A DNA stretch of 8,318 nt from an archaeon (GCA_024409185.1 JAKSUD010000034.1:1-8318); one strand, 5' to 3'. Numbered from the stretch's first letter, positions 1-6,899 are shown. Made by a program: numbers and translations. Notes: generated by a model not told the origin, from the sequence alone.

Positions 1-620
1 AGTAGAAACAATTAATGTCCAATTAGATCCTAAAATAAATTGTAATGTACAATTTAAAATAGCTGTAATAGCTACTATAATACCAATACGATAATTATCT
101 TTAATAGTAGGAACAAGAATAGCTACAAATAATGCATATAAAGAAATATTAAAACTATTAGCCACAATTGTTGGAATAATATCAGAAAGATAAACACCAA
201 TAACTGCGCCTAAAATCCAAGAAAGCCATGCACAAAGTGCTAAACCAATATAAAACCAAATAGAACTTTCTTTATCTAAAACAAAAACTGAAAAGATTCA
301 TCTACACACAAATGAGCAGATAAAATATTCAAACCAGTATTACTTTCTTCTACTTGATTATAAACACAAGTATTCATAACAAAGTATCTTAAATTAACAA
401 CAAAATTAGTTAATACTATAGCAAAAAGGGAAGCGCCTTGAGCTAACATAGTAGCTGCAATAATCTGTCCTGCTCCAGCATAAACAAGAACAGACATGGA
501 TACTGTTTGTAATGGTGTTAAACCTGCACCAATAGCTAAAACAGCATACCCTATACCCATTGGAATATATCCAAAAGCGATAGGTATGGATGATTTAGCA
601 CCATATAAAAATTTATCCAT
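1..620 (-). pseudogene. azlC: AzlC-family branched-chain amino acid permease, frameshifted and cut by the window edge
   Basis: AzlC works with small AzlD in the membrane and is linked to export of branched-chain amino acids or analogues. The first 110 residues (ATG at 618-620) show the family pattern: a hydrophobic start with IPIAFGYIPMGIG, YAGAGQ near residues 47-52, NLRYFVMN near 76-83 and a DESF motif at 107-110. The frame then hits a stop at 276-278. From 288 downward a second frame stays open for 96 codons to base 1 and begins VFVLDKESSIWFYIGLALCA, which continues the same hydrophobic protein. The join lies at 286-293, where one base seems to be missing (DESF, then two bases, then VFVLD). 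The combined length, about 207 residues, approaches the usual family length of roughly 230. No good ribosome binding site is near the ATG: the only GGAG is about 21 nt upstream, and an in-frame stop at 633-635 excludes an earlier start. It may be a true pseudogene or a sequence error. AzlD, if present, lies outside. Confidence 0.75.
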
Positions 621-657
621 TTTGCTTTTAATTTAAAACAACTCCATTAATACAATT

Positions 658-674
658 AAAAAAAAAAAAAAAAA
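658..674 (-). terminator. T17 tract, possible terminator of the ehb transcript
   Basis: Seventeen consecutive As on the plus strand read as T17 on the transcribed-sense minus strand, about 190 nt downstream of the ehbQ stop and 37 nt upstream of the azlC start. Archaeal RNA polymerase is known to stop at oligo-T tracts without needing a hairpin, so this is a plausible strong stop between the two units. Its closeness to azlC means it could instead lie in the azlC leader, where a run this long would tend to change length. Confidence 0.45.
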
Positions 675-739
675 TCAACACATATTAAAATTATTTAATT
701 AAAATAATACGAATATGCTAAAATAATTATAATAAAAAT

Positions 740-753
740 TAATATTTATAACT
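740..753 (-). promoter_or_regulatory. possible TATA box for azlC
   Basis: The minus strand reads AGTTATAAATATTA here, a fair match to an archaeal TATA box, about 120 nt upstream of the azlC start. No clear purine-rich BRE is visible. The spacer is so AT-rich that such matches arise by chance. If it is a real promoter, the T17 tract lies inside the resulting leader, which would argue against T17 being an efficient terminator. Confidence 0.2.
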
Positions 754-792
754 AAAAGTAAATAAATTTAACTAAAGTTTGCTAGTATAAAT

Positions 793-858
793 AAAAAAAT
801 ATGATTAAAACTAGTAGATTTTTAAAAAAATAATTAAAAAGATTAAATATTTAAAAAA
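793..858 (-). terminator. cluster of short T-tracts after ehbQ
   Basis: On the minus strand, just after the ehbQ stop codon at 864-866, there are runs of T6 (853-858), T5 (836-840), T7 (824-830) and T7 (793-799). Repeated oligo-T tracts directly behind a stop codon are the usual form of archaeal intrinsic termination, so this is the most likely first end of the ehbQ transcript, with the T17 tract further on as a second stop. The rest of the 621-863 spacer shows no gene. Confidence 0.5.
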
Positions 859-863
859 TATGA

Positions 864-1523
864 TTAAAATTTGTTATTTCCTTTCAATCTTTTAACATCA
901 AAAACTGCAGTATTAGCTATTGCCATAACTGCCATTACACCAGCTTGAGTTGGATCAGTTACAATCAAATCTGCCTCATCAGTAACTCTTCCAGGCATAT
1001 TAAGAGTTATAACTACTAAATCCTTTTCAGATTTTAATTTTCTAACTGCATCGGCAATTTTACCTCCCATTAAAGAACCTGCAAGGACTAATGCTTTTAC
1101 ACGAGGTAGGCGAGATAATGCAAGAACCGCTTCTGAAATATTATCTTCACCAACTAAAGGAATAGTATCTACACTAATACGTTCTCCACGTATATTATGT
1201 CTATCTGCTTCAGCAATAGCTCCACTAGCTACTGCAGAAACTTGAGCTCCACCACCAAAAATAATGATTCTTTTACCGAAAATATCATTTAAAGAACCAT
1301 GACATTCTAATTCTACAACAGAGTCCAAAGTTTCTAATTCAGCAATTAATTTATCTATGTCATCTACATCATCAAGTTCAAGATTTACTGTTCCAAACTC
1401 GACTTGTTCAACATAAACATGAACATAAGAAATATTGATACCAAATTTAGAGATAATATCAGTAATTTCTCCTAAAACACCTTCTTGTTCTTTAGTTTTA
1501 ATTGTTAATGCATAATTTTTCAT
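864..1523 (-). CDS. ehbQ: ACT-domain protein, probable Ehb subunit Q
   Basis: This 219-residue soluble protein has two parts. Residues 1-75 look like an ACT domain, a small-molecule (often amino acid) sensing fold: [20 protein letters not shown], then [11 protein letters not shown] and a beta strand GTVNLEL. Residues 84-205 form a second domain that starts with a glycine-rich [16 protein letters not shown] stretch, suggestive of a Rossmann-like fold, and contains [14 protein letters not shown] believe it matches a methanogen domain of unknown function (DUF5612, from memory). It has no cysteine cluster or membrane segment, so it is unlikely to carry electrons or ions. The name rests on its place after ehbP, the position of ehbQ in Methanobacteriales. 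AGATGAT at 1527-1533, close to the archaeal AGGTGAT pairing sequence, supports the ATG start. A 204-bp gap precedes it, so it may have its own promoter. A regulatory role tied to amino acid supply is inference. An alternative is a regulator of amino acid metabolism that merely sits beside ehb. Confidence 0.75.
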   Translation of the reverse strand: MKNYALTIKTKEQEGVLGEITDIISKFGINISYVHVYVEQVEFGTVNLELDDVDDIDKLIAELETLDSVVELECHGSLNDIFGKRIIIFGGGAQVSAVASGAIAEADRHNIRGERISVDTIPLVGEDNISEAVLALSRLPRVKALVLAGSLMGGKIADAVRKLKSEKDLVVITLNMPGRVTDEADLIVTDPTQAGVMAVMAIANTAVFDVKRLKGNNKF

Positions 1524-1571
1524 AAAATCATCTGAATATAAAAATAATAATCTAAATAATAATTATATTGC

Positions 1572-1583
1572 TAAATATAAGAA
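1572..1583 (-). promoter_or_regulatory. possible TATA box for ehbQ
   Basis: The minus strand reads CTTATATTTAGC in this region, about 50 nt upstream of the ehbQ ATG, which would place a start site near 1548 and leave a leader of about 25 nt. A second candidate, TTTATAAAT around 1624-1632, would give a longer leader. Both lie in a 204-bp spacer of very high AT content, so either may be chance. No gene is seen in the spacer on either strand. Confidence 0.22.
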
Positions 1584-1686
1584 GTATATTATTAAATATA
1601 ATTATTACATTACTAAATATAAAATTTATAAATTAATATTAACTAATTTAATTAAAATAAATGAGAAAAATAATTAAATTTTACTA

Positions 1687-1713
1687 TAATTTAGACTTAA
1701 CTAATCTAAATTA
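1687..1713 (-). repeat. inverted repeat (9-bp stem, 9-nt loop) after ehbP
   Basis: The arms TAATTTAGA (1687-1695) and TCTAAATTA (1705-1713) are perfect reverse complements around a 9-nt loop. The element lies just behind the ehbP stop codon at 1728. The stem is mostly A-T pairs, so it would be weak as RNA. It could be an operator for a dimeric regulator, an RNA processing or end-protection site, or chance in AT-rich DNA. The loop carries TTAGTTAA on the minus strand, the octamer also seen in the ehbN-ehbO gap. Confidence 0.35.
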
Positions 1714-1727
1714 AGTAAGAACTAAAA

Positions 1728-2009
1728 TTATTTAACTACCATATCTTTTTCTGCTTTTGATTTAATAACTTGAAGCTCAGCTTGAACTTTTTTAAACTTA
1801 TTTAAAAAACTTTCATCATCACTGACAGTAATTACATCAAGTCCTAAGTCACGATGTGTTTGAATCCAAGATTCATCAAATACAGGAATTTCAAATTTAA
1901 TAGTTTCTGCGGTTTTATTAACAACAATAAGATTCCTATATGGGAAATCAGTTTCAACAATATAACCACCAAGACTTATAACATGATAAGGTCTTAAAGC
2001 AAATTTCAT
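1728..2009 (-). CDS. ehbP: Ehb subunit P, small soluble protein
   Basis: A 93-residue protein starting MKFALRPYHVISLGGYIVET. It has no cysteines, no signal peptide and no membrane segment; the C-terminal third (residues 65-93) is lysine-rich and probably helical. The name is by position between ehbO and ehbQ and by size; no enzymatic role is known to me, and it may be a structural or assembly subunit on the cytoplasmic face. I chose the ATG at 2007-2009, not the TTG at 2016-2018 that would add three residues. The strong site AAGGAG, which overlaps the ehbO stop codon, ends 9 nt before this ATG and directly abuts the TTG. The ehbO stop and this start are 13 nt apart, so the two are probably translated together. 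Confidence 0.8.
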   Translation of the reverse strand: MKFALRPYHVISLGGYIVETDFPYRNLIVVNKTAETIKFEIPVFDESWIQTHRDLGLDVITVSDDESFLNKFKKVQAELQVIKSKAEKDMVVK

Positions 2010-2018
2010 AAAATACAA

Positions 2019-2024
2019 CTCCTT
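2019..2024 (-). promoter_or_regulatory. ribosome binding site fixing the ehbP start
   Basis: The minus strand reads AAGGAG here, and its first bases are part of the TAA stop of ehbO. The spacing of 9 nt to the ATG at 2007-2009 is normal, while the upstream TTG would have no spacing at all. This decides the start of ehbP and suggests coupling with ehbO. Confidence 0.75.
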
Positions 2025-3024
2025 ATATCAATAATCCTAAAATAACTCCAACAACACCAATAACAGAACTAACAAGAACTACCGGATAGAATTGTCTGTT
2101 AGTGAAAACTGGAGAGAATGCACTAAATACTCCCATAAAGAGTACAAATATTAATGCTACGATTATACATACTATAAATCCTAAAGATAATAAACCAGGA
2201 GCCACTCCTAAGAAAAGTACAGAGTATAAACAGGATAAAGTGAAAATCATAAATCCTCTGGTTACATAAACAAAAGTACGATATTTAGAAGCGAATTCCA
2301 TATACGGACCTTCAATAACATCAGCTTTAGCTTTAACAATATTAAATGGATATTCATTTAACATAATCATTAAACCTATAAAGAAGACAATAGTTCCAAG
2401 AACTCCTGCTAAACTAAATAAGAATGGACCATGTACTTGTTGATATGATACAATATCTCCTAAGAATATACTTCCACACATTGCTGCAGGAATAAATAAA
2501 GCTAAATATAATGGGAATGAACCAAATGCAATCATTCTAAGAGACCTATTAGAACTTATATCTTCTATATAAGAAGTTAAAGTATTAACTCTTTCTGCAC
2601 CTTTTACATGATCAGGGAATCTAAGACCTGCAGACATAACAGATTTAGATAAAGAACCCATTAAAACATATGCAATTTCTTCTACTTTTAAAAATCCAAC
2701 AATAGCTATTAAACTAGCAAATGCTAAAAATCCATAGCTAAGTGGTAATAATGCTATAAATACTAAAAATACAACTATAAAACAAAGAATAGGCATTGCT
2801 TTGTATAATCCAGGAACTGGAGAATTAGGTTTTATATTTTCTTTATATAAAAATTTAATAGATGCCCATAATCCAGAACTTGTTACAGGAGGACCAATTC
2901 TTTGTTGAATCCTTGCATGAACATATTTTCTTTCAATTCCAGGGATTAAAACTCCTACAAATAATGCAATAAGTAAGAGAATAATTACCTCTAAAACTGA
3001 ATTAACAATTGTAAGATATGACAT
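2023..3024 (-). CDS. ehbO: Ehb subunit O, NuoH-like membrane anchor
   Basis: This 333-residue integral membrane protein belongs to the NuoH/EchB/HycD family, the subunit that docks the hydrogenase core to the membrane and starts the ion path. After a first membrane segment (about 8-29) comes the family signature ERKYVHARIQQRIGPP at residues 31-46. A cytoplasmic loop holds the charged stretch VEEIAYVLMG and the FPDHVKGAERVN segment (about 114-147). The second conserved loop, ADVIEGPYMEFASKYR (234-249), matches the acidic loop of NuoH near the proximal cluster. About eight hydrophobic segments are visible in total, as expected. GAGG at 3033-3036 lies about 8 nt upstream of the ATG. The gene follows ehbN after a 133-bp AT-rich gap, unusually long for this operon, and is followed closely by ehbP. 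The length fits the family and no key motif is missing. Confidence 0.93.
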   Translation of the reverse strand: MSYLTIVNSVLEVIILLLIALFVGVLIPGIERKYVHARIQQRIGPPVTSSGLWASIKFLYKENIKPNSPVPGLYKAMPILCFIVVFLVFIALLPLSYGFLAFASLIAIVGFLKVEEIAYVLMGSLSKSVMSAGLRFPDHVKGAERVNTLTSYIEDISSNRSLRMIAFGSFPLYLALFIPAAMCGSIFLGDIVSYQQVHGPFLFSLAGVLGTIVFFIGLMIMLNEYPFNIVKAKADVIEGPYMEFASKYRTFVYVTRGFMIFTLSCLYSVLFLGVAPGLLSLGFIVCIIVALIFVLFMGVFSAFSPVFTNRQFYPVVLVSSVIGVVGVILGLLI

Positions 3025-3049
3025 TTCTTTTTCCTCATTTTATTATAAA

Positions 3050-3144
3050 TTAGTTAATTAGTTAATTATTATTTTAATTATTTAAATTTTAAATTATTTA
3101 ATCTAAATTTAGTTAATATTCTAAATTAATAGTTAATTAGTTAA
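3050..3144. repeat. TTAGTTAA octamer repeats in the ehbN-ehbO gap
   Basis: The 133-bp spacer 3025-3157 contains no gene. It has exact TTAGTTAA at 3050-3057, 3058-3065, 3109-3116 and 3137-3144, plus a one-mismatch copy at 3129-3136. As a result the 15-mer TAGTTAATTAGTTAA occurs twice, at 3051-3065 and 3130-3144, 79 bp apart. The same octamer occurs in reverse orientation at 1697-1704, 1639-1646 and 768-775, all in other spacers. It may be a regulator site or simple low-complexity drift. I see no convincing promoter at a suitable distance from ehbO. Confidence 0.5.
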
Positions 3145-3157
3145 ATTAGAAATCAAT

Positions 3158-4339
3158 TTAGTATAAAATTTTAGAACCTAACATTGATTTATCTAATTGT
3201 TTATGACTTTCATAATCATAAACTTCCATCACTCTATCAGAACAAGTGAAACATGGGTCACATTGTACAATACATAATTGAGCATCAGTAATATGACTTC
3301 CAATAGATGCATATTGCATTGCACCAATATTTGCCATAGATGGAGTTCTAATAATAGAACCACGAACTCTTCCATCTTCAATTGCATAAGAGTGGTATAA
3401 TGTTCCTCTTGGAACTTCAATATAACTTTTAATAATATCAGTATCAACCATTTCCCAAAATCTATCAGCTACTTTTCCTTCAGGAATGTTTTTAATAGCT
3501 TGACGAAGGATATTAATAGCTTCAAATGATTCTAAAACTCTCATAAGAAGATTAGATTTTACATCTCCATCAGGTTGAGTAATAATATCAAAATCAAAGT
3601 TATCATATTCAAACATATCTGTTCTTAAATCCCTTTTTACACCAGTAGCACGTAAAGTTGGTCCACTAACAGCTAATTTAAGAGCTTGTTCTTGAGGTAT
3701 AATACCTACACCAGTTATTCTGGATATAACCATAGTATCACGAGTAAATCTGTCTGCAAACTCAGTAAGGTTCTTTTCAACAAGGTCTAAAGACTCAGAT
3801 AATTTAGCTAATTTAGCTTCATTTAAATCACATCTTGGTCTTACACCACCAATAATGGAACAACCATATTGTACACGGTTACCTCCAACCATGTGTAAAA
3901 GATCCATTATAGTTTCTCTCATATAGAAAATTCTCATTGAGAAAGTTTCATGACCTAAAACTTCACACCCATGGGCAAGGTAAAGGAAATGACTATGTAA
4001 TCTTTCAAGTTCACCCATAATAACACGAATATAAAGTGCTCTTTCAGGGATTTCTACTCCTAAACCTAATTCTGCAGTCCTAACAGAGTTCCAAACATGA
4101 GCATTAGAACAAATACCACAAACTTTTTCAGTAAGTATATTTGCTTTCTCAACAGGAAGTCCTTCCATAATACGCTCAATTCCTCTGTGATTTACACCAA
4201 TAGTGACTTCTGCATCTTTTACAATTTCATCTTCTACAAAGAATCTAACTCTATACGGTTCAAGAGCAGCAGGATGTACTGTACCCATTTGAATTTCAGT
4301 TTCTATAATTTCCTGGGTTTTAGCTTTTTTCTCTTCCAT
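3158..4339 (-). CDS. ehbN: Ehb subunit N, [NiFe] hydrogenase large subunit
   Basis: This 393-residue protein is the catalytic subunit of a group 4 membrane-bound [NiFe] hydrogenase; it splits or forms H2 at a nickel-iron centre on the cytoplasmic side. The N-terminal metal-binding pair is in [11 protein letters not shown] (C74, C77) and the C-terminal pair is in [10 protein letters not shown] (C363, C366), so all four expected ligands are present. Other family segments visible are [12 protein letters not shown] (50-60), [15 protein letters not shown] and [10 protein letters not shown] 24-residue tail follows R369, consistent with a precursor cut after CxxCSDR by a HycI-type endopeptidase, as known for E. 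coli HycE; no such protease gene is in the window. The start is supported by GTGAGGA at 4347-4353. Only 23 nt separate it from ehbM upstream, while 133 nt separate it from ehbO downstream. The related NuoD of complex I lacks these cysteine pairs and is excluded. Confidence 0.96.
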   Translation of the reverse strand: MEEKKAKTQEIIETEIQMGTVHPAALEPYRVRFFVEDEIVKDAEVTIGVNHRGIERIMEGLPVEKANILTEKVCGICSNAHVWNSVRTAELGLGVEIPERALYIRVIMGELERLHSHFLYLAHGCEVLGHETFSMRIFYMRETIMDLLHMVGGNRVQYGCSIIGGVRPRCDLNEAKLAKLSESLDLVEKNLTEFADRFTRDTMVISRITGVGIIPQEQALKLAVSGPTLRATGVKRDLRTDMFEYDNFDFDIITQPDGDVKSNLLMRVLESFEAINILRQAIKNIPEGKVADRFWEMVDTDIIKSYIEVPRGTLYHSYAIEDGRVRGSIIRTPSMANIGAMQYASIGSHITDAQLCIVQCDPCFTCSDRVMEVYDYESHKQLDKSMLGSKILY

Positions 4340-4362
4340 AATTCCATCCTCACATAATATAA

Positions 4363-4809
4363 TTAATCAGCTCCTAACAAATGAGGTAAAGCTGCAACAA
4401 CTCCAGATAAAACATCTTGAGGTCTAACAGCACAACCAGGAACTTTTGCATCAACAGGAATAACATTTTCAACTGGACCATCAATTTCTTCAGAAGGAAT
4501 ATCTCCATGAATATTTTTATAAACTCCACCCATACATGCACAAGCACCAGCAGCTACAACAAGTTTAGGGTTTGGAATTGCATTATAAATATCTTCTAAA
4601 GGTTTTCTATTTTGTTTAGTTACAGGACCAGTAACCACTAAAATATCAGCTTCACGAGGATTCCAAGTTAAAAACACACTATATTGTTCTGCATCAAATT
4701 TTGGAGATAAAATAGTGTTTACAATTTCAATATCACAACCATTACATCCACCAGTATAAACTAACATAACATGGATTGCTTTTGATCTTGAATGTGTTTT
4801 AAGACTCAT
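4363..4809 (-). CDS. ehbM: Ehb subunit M, [NiFe] hydrogenase small subunit
   Basis: This 148-residue protein is the compact, NuoB-like small subunit of group 4 hydrogenases. It holds the [4Fe-4S] cluster nearest to the nickel-iron site and partners EhbN. The ligand motifs are visible: GGCNGCDIE (C22, C25), GACACMGG (C90, with C92 extra) and VPGCAVRP (C126). It has no signal peptide and no additional ferredoxin domain, as expected for a cytoplasmic-facing subunit. The first 11 bases overlap the 3' end of ehbL, and a strong GAGGAGGA site lies inside ehbL coding sequence, so translation is probably coupled to it. Loss of either CxxC cysteine would point to an inactive paralogue, but none is missing. 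Confidence 0.95.
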   Translation of the reverse strand: MSLKTHSRSKAIHVMLVYTGGCNGCDIEIVNTILSPKFDAEQYSVFLTWNPREADILVVTGPVTKQNRKPLEDIYNAIPNPKLVVAAGACACMGGVYKNIHGDIPSEEIDGPVENVIPVDAKVPGCAVRPQDVLSGVVAALPHLLGAD

Positions 4810-5389
4810 CTAATTCCTCCTCATTAGTTTGTGAAGCATTATTATTCAAATCATCTTCAACTTTATCAAGTTCACTATCACTTAAATCATCATCTGTATC
4901 AACAACAATATTTTTCTGAGATAAAACAGATTTATCAGAAATATATTGAGCAATAAATGCCATTTTATCTTCTGAAATTTTAATTGGTTGAGTCATTAAA
5001 TTATTTGGGTCAATATCACTATCTCCAACATTATTTGGGTGAATTGAACCTGCTTCTTCATATAATGCATAAACAGGACAGAAATCATGACACCAGTAAC
5101 AAACAACACATTTTAAAGGGTCAAGTTCTGGAACTTCTGTTTTTTCCCAGCCATTAGATAATTTTACAGAATGTTGTAATGTTTTCATAGTAATAGCTCC
5201 AGTTGGACAAACATTTGCACAACCACCACAACCAATACATGAATGCTCATTTACTTTTTCTTCAGGTTTTACTTCACCATTAAGAATAGCATTACGCATT
5301 TCTATATCAGTTACTCTATCTGAAGCAAACAAGATTCTTTTTAAATTATCATAAGCTCCATTTAGCATTATTTCTAATAAGTTTTTCAT
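4799..5389 (-). CDS. ehbL: Ehb subunit L, 2[4Fe-4S] ferredoxin-type protein with acidic tail
   Basis: This 196-residue protein carries two [4Fe-4S] clusters that probably pass electrons between EhbM and EhbK or ferredoxin. The motifs are [15 protein letters not shown] (C51, C54, C57, C61) and [15 protein letters not shown] (C94, C97, C100, C104), arranged as in NuoI-type subunits with about 33 residues between them. Residues 1-45 form a helical N-terminal arm. Residues 161-196 are strongly acidic (15 Asp/Glu against one Lys), look disordered and have no cysteine; I do not recognise this tail from related subunits. The last codons double as the ribosome binding site of ehbM. The start is supported by AGGTG at 5395-5399, 5 nt before the ATG. 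The gene lies 44 nt after ehbK. The gene symbol rests on position and cluster count. Confidence 0.9.
   Translation of the reverse strand: MKNLLEIMLNGAYDNLKRILFASDRVTDIEMRNAILNGEVKPEEKVNEHSCIGCGGCANVCPTGAITMKTLQHSVKLSNGWEKTEVPELDPLKCVVCYWCHDFCPVYALYEEAGSIHPNNVGDSDIDPNNLMTQPIKISEDKMAFIAQYISDKSVLSQKNIVVDTDDDLSDSELDKVEDDLNNNASQTNEEELDES
4815..4822 (-). promoter_or_regulatory. strong ribosome binding site of ehbM inside ehbL
   Basis: The minus strand reads GAGGAGGA here, about 5 nt before the ehbM ATG at 4807-4809. In the ehbL frame it encodes part of the Glu-rich end EEELDES. One stretch therefore serves as protein code and ribosome binding site, and the 11-base gene overlap follows from it. Confidence 0.75.
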
Positions 5390-5433
5390 TTAAACACCTA
5401 TTAACTTTAATGATACTTTAATAGTAGCTAATA

Positions 5434-6855
5434 CTATTTTGTAACATCCTTAAATTTCCTTTCAAAAATAAATGCTTTTGAAGGACAAACATTTCGACAA
5501 GCACCGCAATAAGTACATTTCTCGCCGTCAACTACATATTTAGTGTTGTTATTTGCATCTTTAATGTTAGAATCAATTGGTATAGCTAAAATTGCATCTT
5601 CAGGACAGATATTATAACATAATCCGCAATGGATACATAAATTATCATCTAAATAATTGAATCCTCCATCAATTTCTTTTTTAACATGAGTAGTTTTAGG
5701 AATTGCATCTTTAGGACAATGTATTCCACAAGTTTCACACATTATACATTTGTCTAAATCAACATTTACAGTTCCTCTTTTAATAGTTATTGCGTTTTCA
5801 GGACAAAGTTCTGCACATATTCCACAGGAAATACAATCATCAGAAACTTCTCCATTCCAAGTAATAGTTTCGATATTTCTTGCTTTTCTTTGGTCACATT
5901 TTTTAATACATAAACCACAAGAAACACATAATCCTGCAAGTTTAGATTTTTCAGTTTCTCTTAAACTACCAACAGGACATATATCTACAGCAAGTAATCT
6001 TTTTTCTTTATTTTCGTAAGTATCCTCATCTAAGGAAGGATCATAACGTAAACTTGATTTTTCTTTCTTAATAGAACCATTATCTAATGTTTCACTACAT
6101 AAACCACAGTTAAGACAACTTATAATAGTTCCATTCATTTTTTGATTTAATTTATTAACAACAACAGAAAAATTATCTAAAACAATTGCATCATTTGTAC
6201 AGTGATGATAACAACTTAAACATAAACTACATTTATCAGGATTAACTACTCCTGCTTTAATTGCTCCACTTGGACAAACATCTTCACAAATTCTACAATT
6301 AGTACAGATTCCTTCTTGTTCAATGTTAACTTTAATAGCTCCAGTAGGACAATAATAGCTACATCTACCACAAAGTTCACATTCATCAAGATTAGTATTT
6401 ACACAAATTCTCTTAACAACTTTCTCAGATTTTGAAGGAATATTCATACTTTCAAGTTTAGCACGTCCAGCTTTAGGAATTACTGCTTTAAGAGAATTAA
6501 GTAATTTTTGTTGTTTATCTTCAACTAAACCATAAGCATCCATTCTTGCATGATCAGGACAAACTTCTTCACATACTCCACATCTTGAACAGATACCTTT
6601 TACAACACCATTTTCTATATGGATGCTTTCAATAGGACAAGTAAATTCACATACTCCACAGCCATTACAACGAGCTTTATCTACAACATATCCACCATAC
6701 TTATTTTTGAATATCGCATGGTTAGGACAAGCTTCAGCACATGCTCCACAGCAGATACAACTAAAAGATTTTCCGCCGATGTGACGTATAGCCTCAGTAG
6801 GGCAGTTTTTAATACAGTCCCCTTTACCTCCACAATTTTTAACTGTTATAAACAT
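5434..6855 (-). CDS. ehbK: Ehb subunit K, polyferredoxin
   Basis: This 473-residue polyferredoxin is an electron wire between the hydrogenase core and soluble redox partners. I count eleven complete CxxCxxCxxxC motifs, starting at C33, C63, C89, C159, C184, C209, C310, C341, C370, C407 and C447. A twelfth is split: C247, C250 and C253 are followed by C293 in DICPVGS, about 39 residues later. The N-terminal NCGGKGDCIKNCPTEA has C8, C14 and C18 but Lys11 where the second Cys should be. A linker at 104-150 has no cysteine and separates an N-terminal block from the rest. From memory the M. thermautotrophicus counterpart was described as 14[4Fe-4S], so this copy may hold fewer clusters or use other ligands. 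GGAG at 6863-6866 supports the ATG at 6853-6855. It lies 44 nt after ehbJ and 44 nt before ehbL. An Eha or Mvh/Vhu polyferredoxin is excluded by the neighbours. Confidence 0.93.
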   Translation of the reverse strand: MFITVKNCGGKGDCIKNCPTEAIRHIGGKSFSCICCGACAEACPNHAIFKNKYGGYVVDKARCNGCGVCEFTCPIESIHIENGVVKGICSRCGVCEEVCPDHARMDAYGLVEDKQQKLLNSLKAVIPKAGRAKLESMNIPSKSEKVVKRICVNTNLDECELCGRCSYYCPTGAIKVNIEQEGICTNCRICEDVCPSGAIKAGVVNPDKCSLCLSCYHHCTNDAIVLDNFSVVVNKLNQKMNGTIISCLNCGLCSETLDNGSIKKEKSSLRYDPSLDEDTYENKEKRLLAVDICPVGSLRETEKSKLAGLCVSCGLCIKKCDQRKARNIETITWNGEVSDDCISCGICAELCPENAITIKRGTVNVDLDKCIMCETCGIHCPKDAIPKTTHVKKEIDGGFNYLDDNLCIHCGLCYNICPEDAILAIPIDSNIKDANNNTKYVVDGEKCTYCGACRNVCPSKAFIFERKFKDVTK

Positions 6856-6899
6856 GATATTCTCCGTATAAAATTAATTCATAAATAAGTTATGGTCAA

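Noticed and set aside
276..293. Programmed ribosomal frameshift in azlC
   Set aside because: There is no slippery heptamer followed by a clear structure, and AzlC is normally made from one frame; a simple indel or error is the more economical reading.
621..863. Small RNA gene in the spacer between ehbQ and azlC
   Set aside because: The spacer is almost entirely A and T with no stable GC-containing stem, so nothing supports a structured RNA.
3229..3447. Minus-strand open frame of 72 codons inside ehbN
   Set aside because: It lies in another frame of the strongly supported hydrogenase large subunit, is Leu/Val-rich as expected from a shifted frame, and has no ribosome binding site.
4097..4357. 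Plus-strand open frame opposite the start of ehbN
   Set aside because: It is the antisense of conserved ehbN coding sequence, with Asn/Phe/Ser-rich content typical of a shadow frame.
4417..4599. Plus-strand open frame opposite ehbM
   Set aside because: Antisense of the conserved small subunit, short and of low complexity (Asn, Ile, Thr), without recognisable domains.
5750..6019. Plus-strand open frame opposite ehbK
   Set aside because: Repeating content such as HIPQE and HKPQE is simply the reverse reading of the cysteine-motif repeats of the polyferredoxin.
5434..6855. Regular repeats that might suggest a CRISPR array or tandem repeat DNA
   Set aside because: The periodicity comes from codons of the CxxCxxCxxxC motifs in an intact open frame; repeats are not identical and spacers are not uniform.
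6619..6888. Plus-strand open frame opposite the start of ehbK
   Set aside because: Antisense of conserved cluster motifs; the Thr/Ser-rich sequence is a shadow of Cys/Gly-rich coding DNA.
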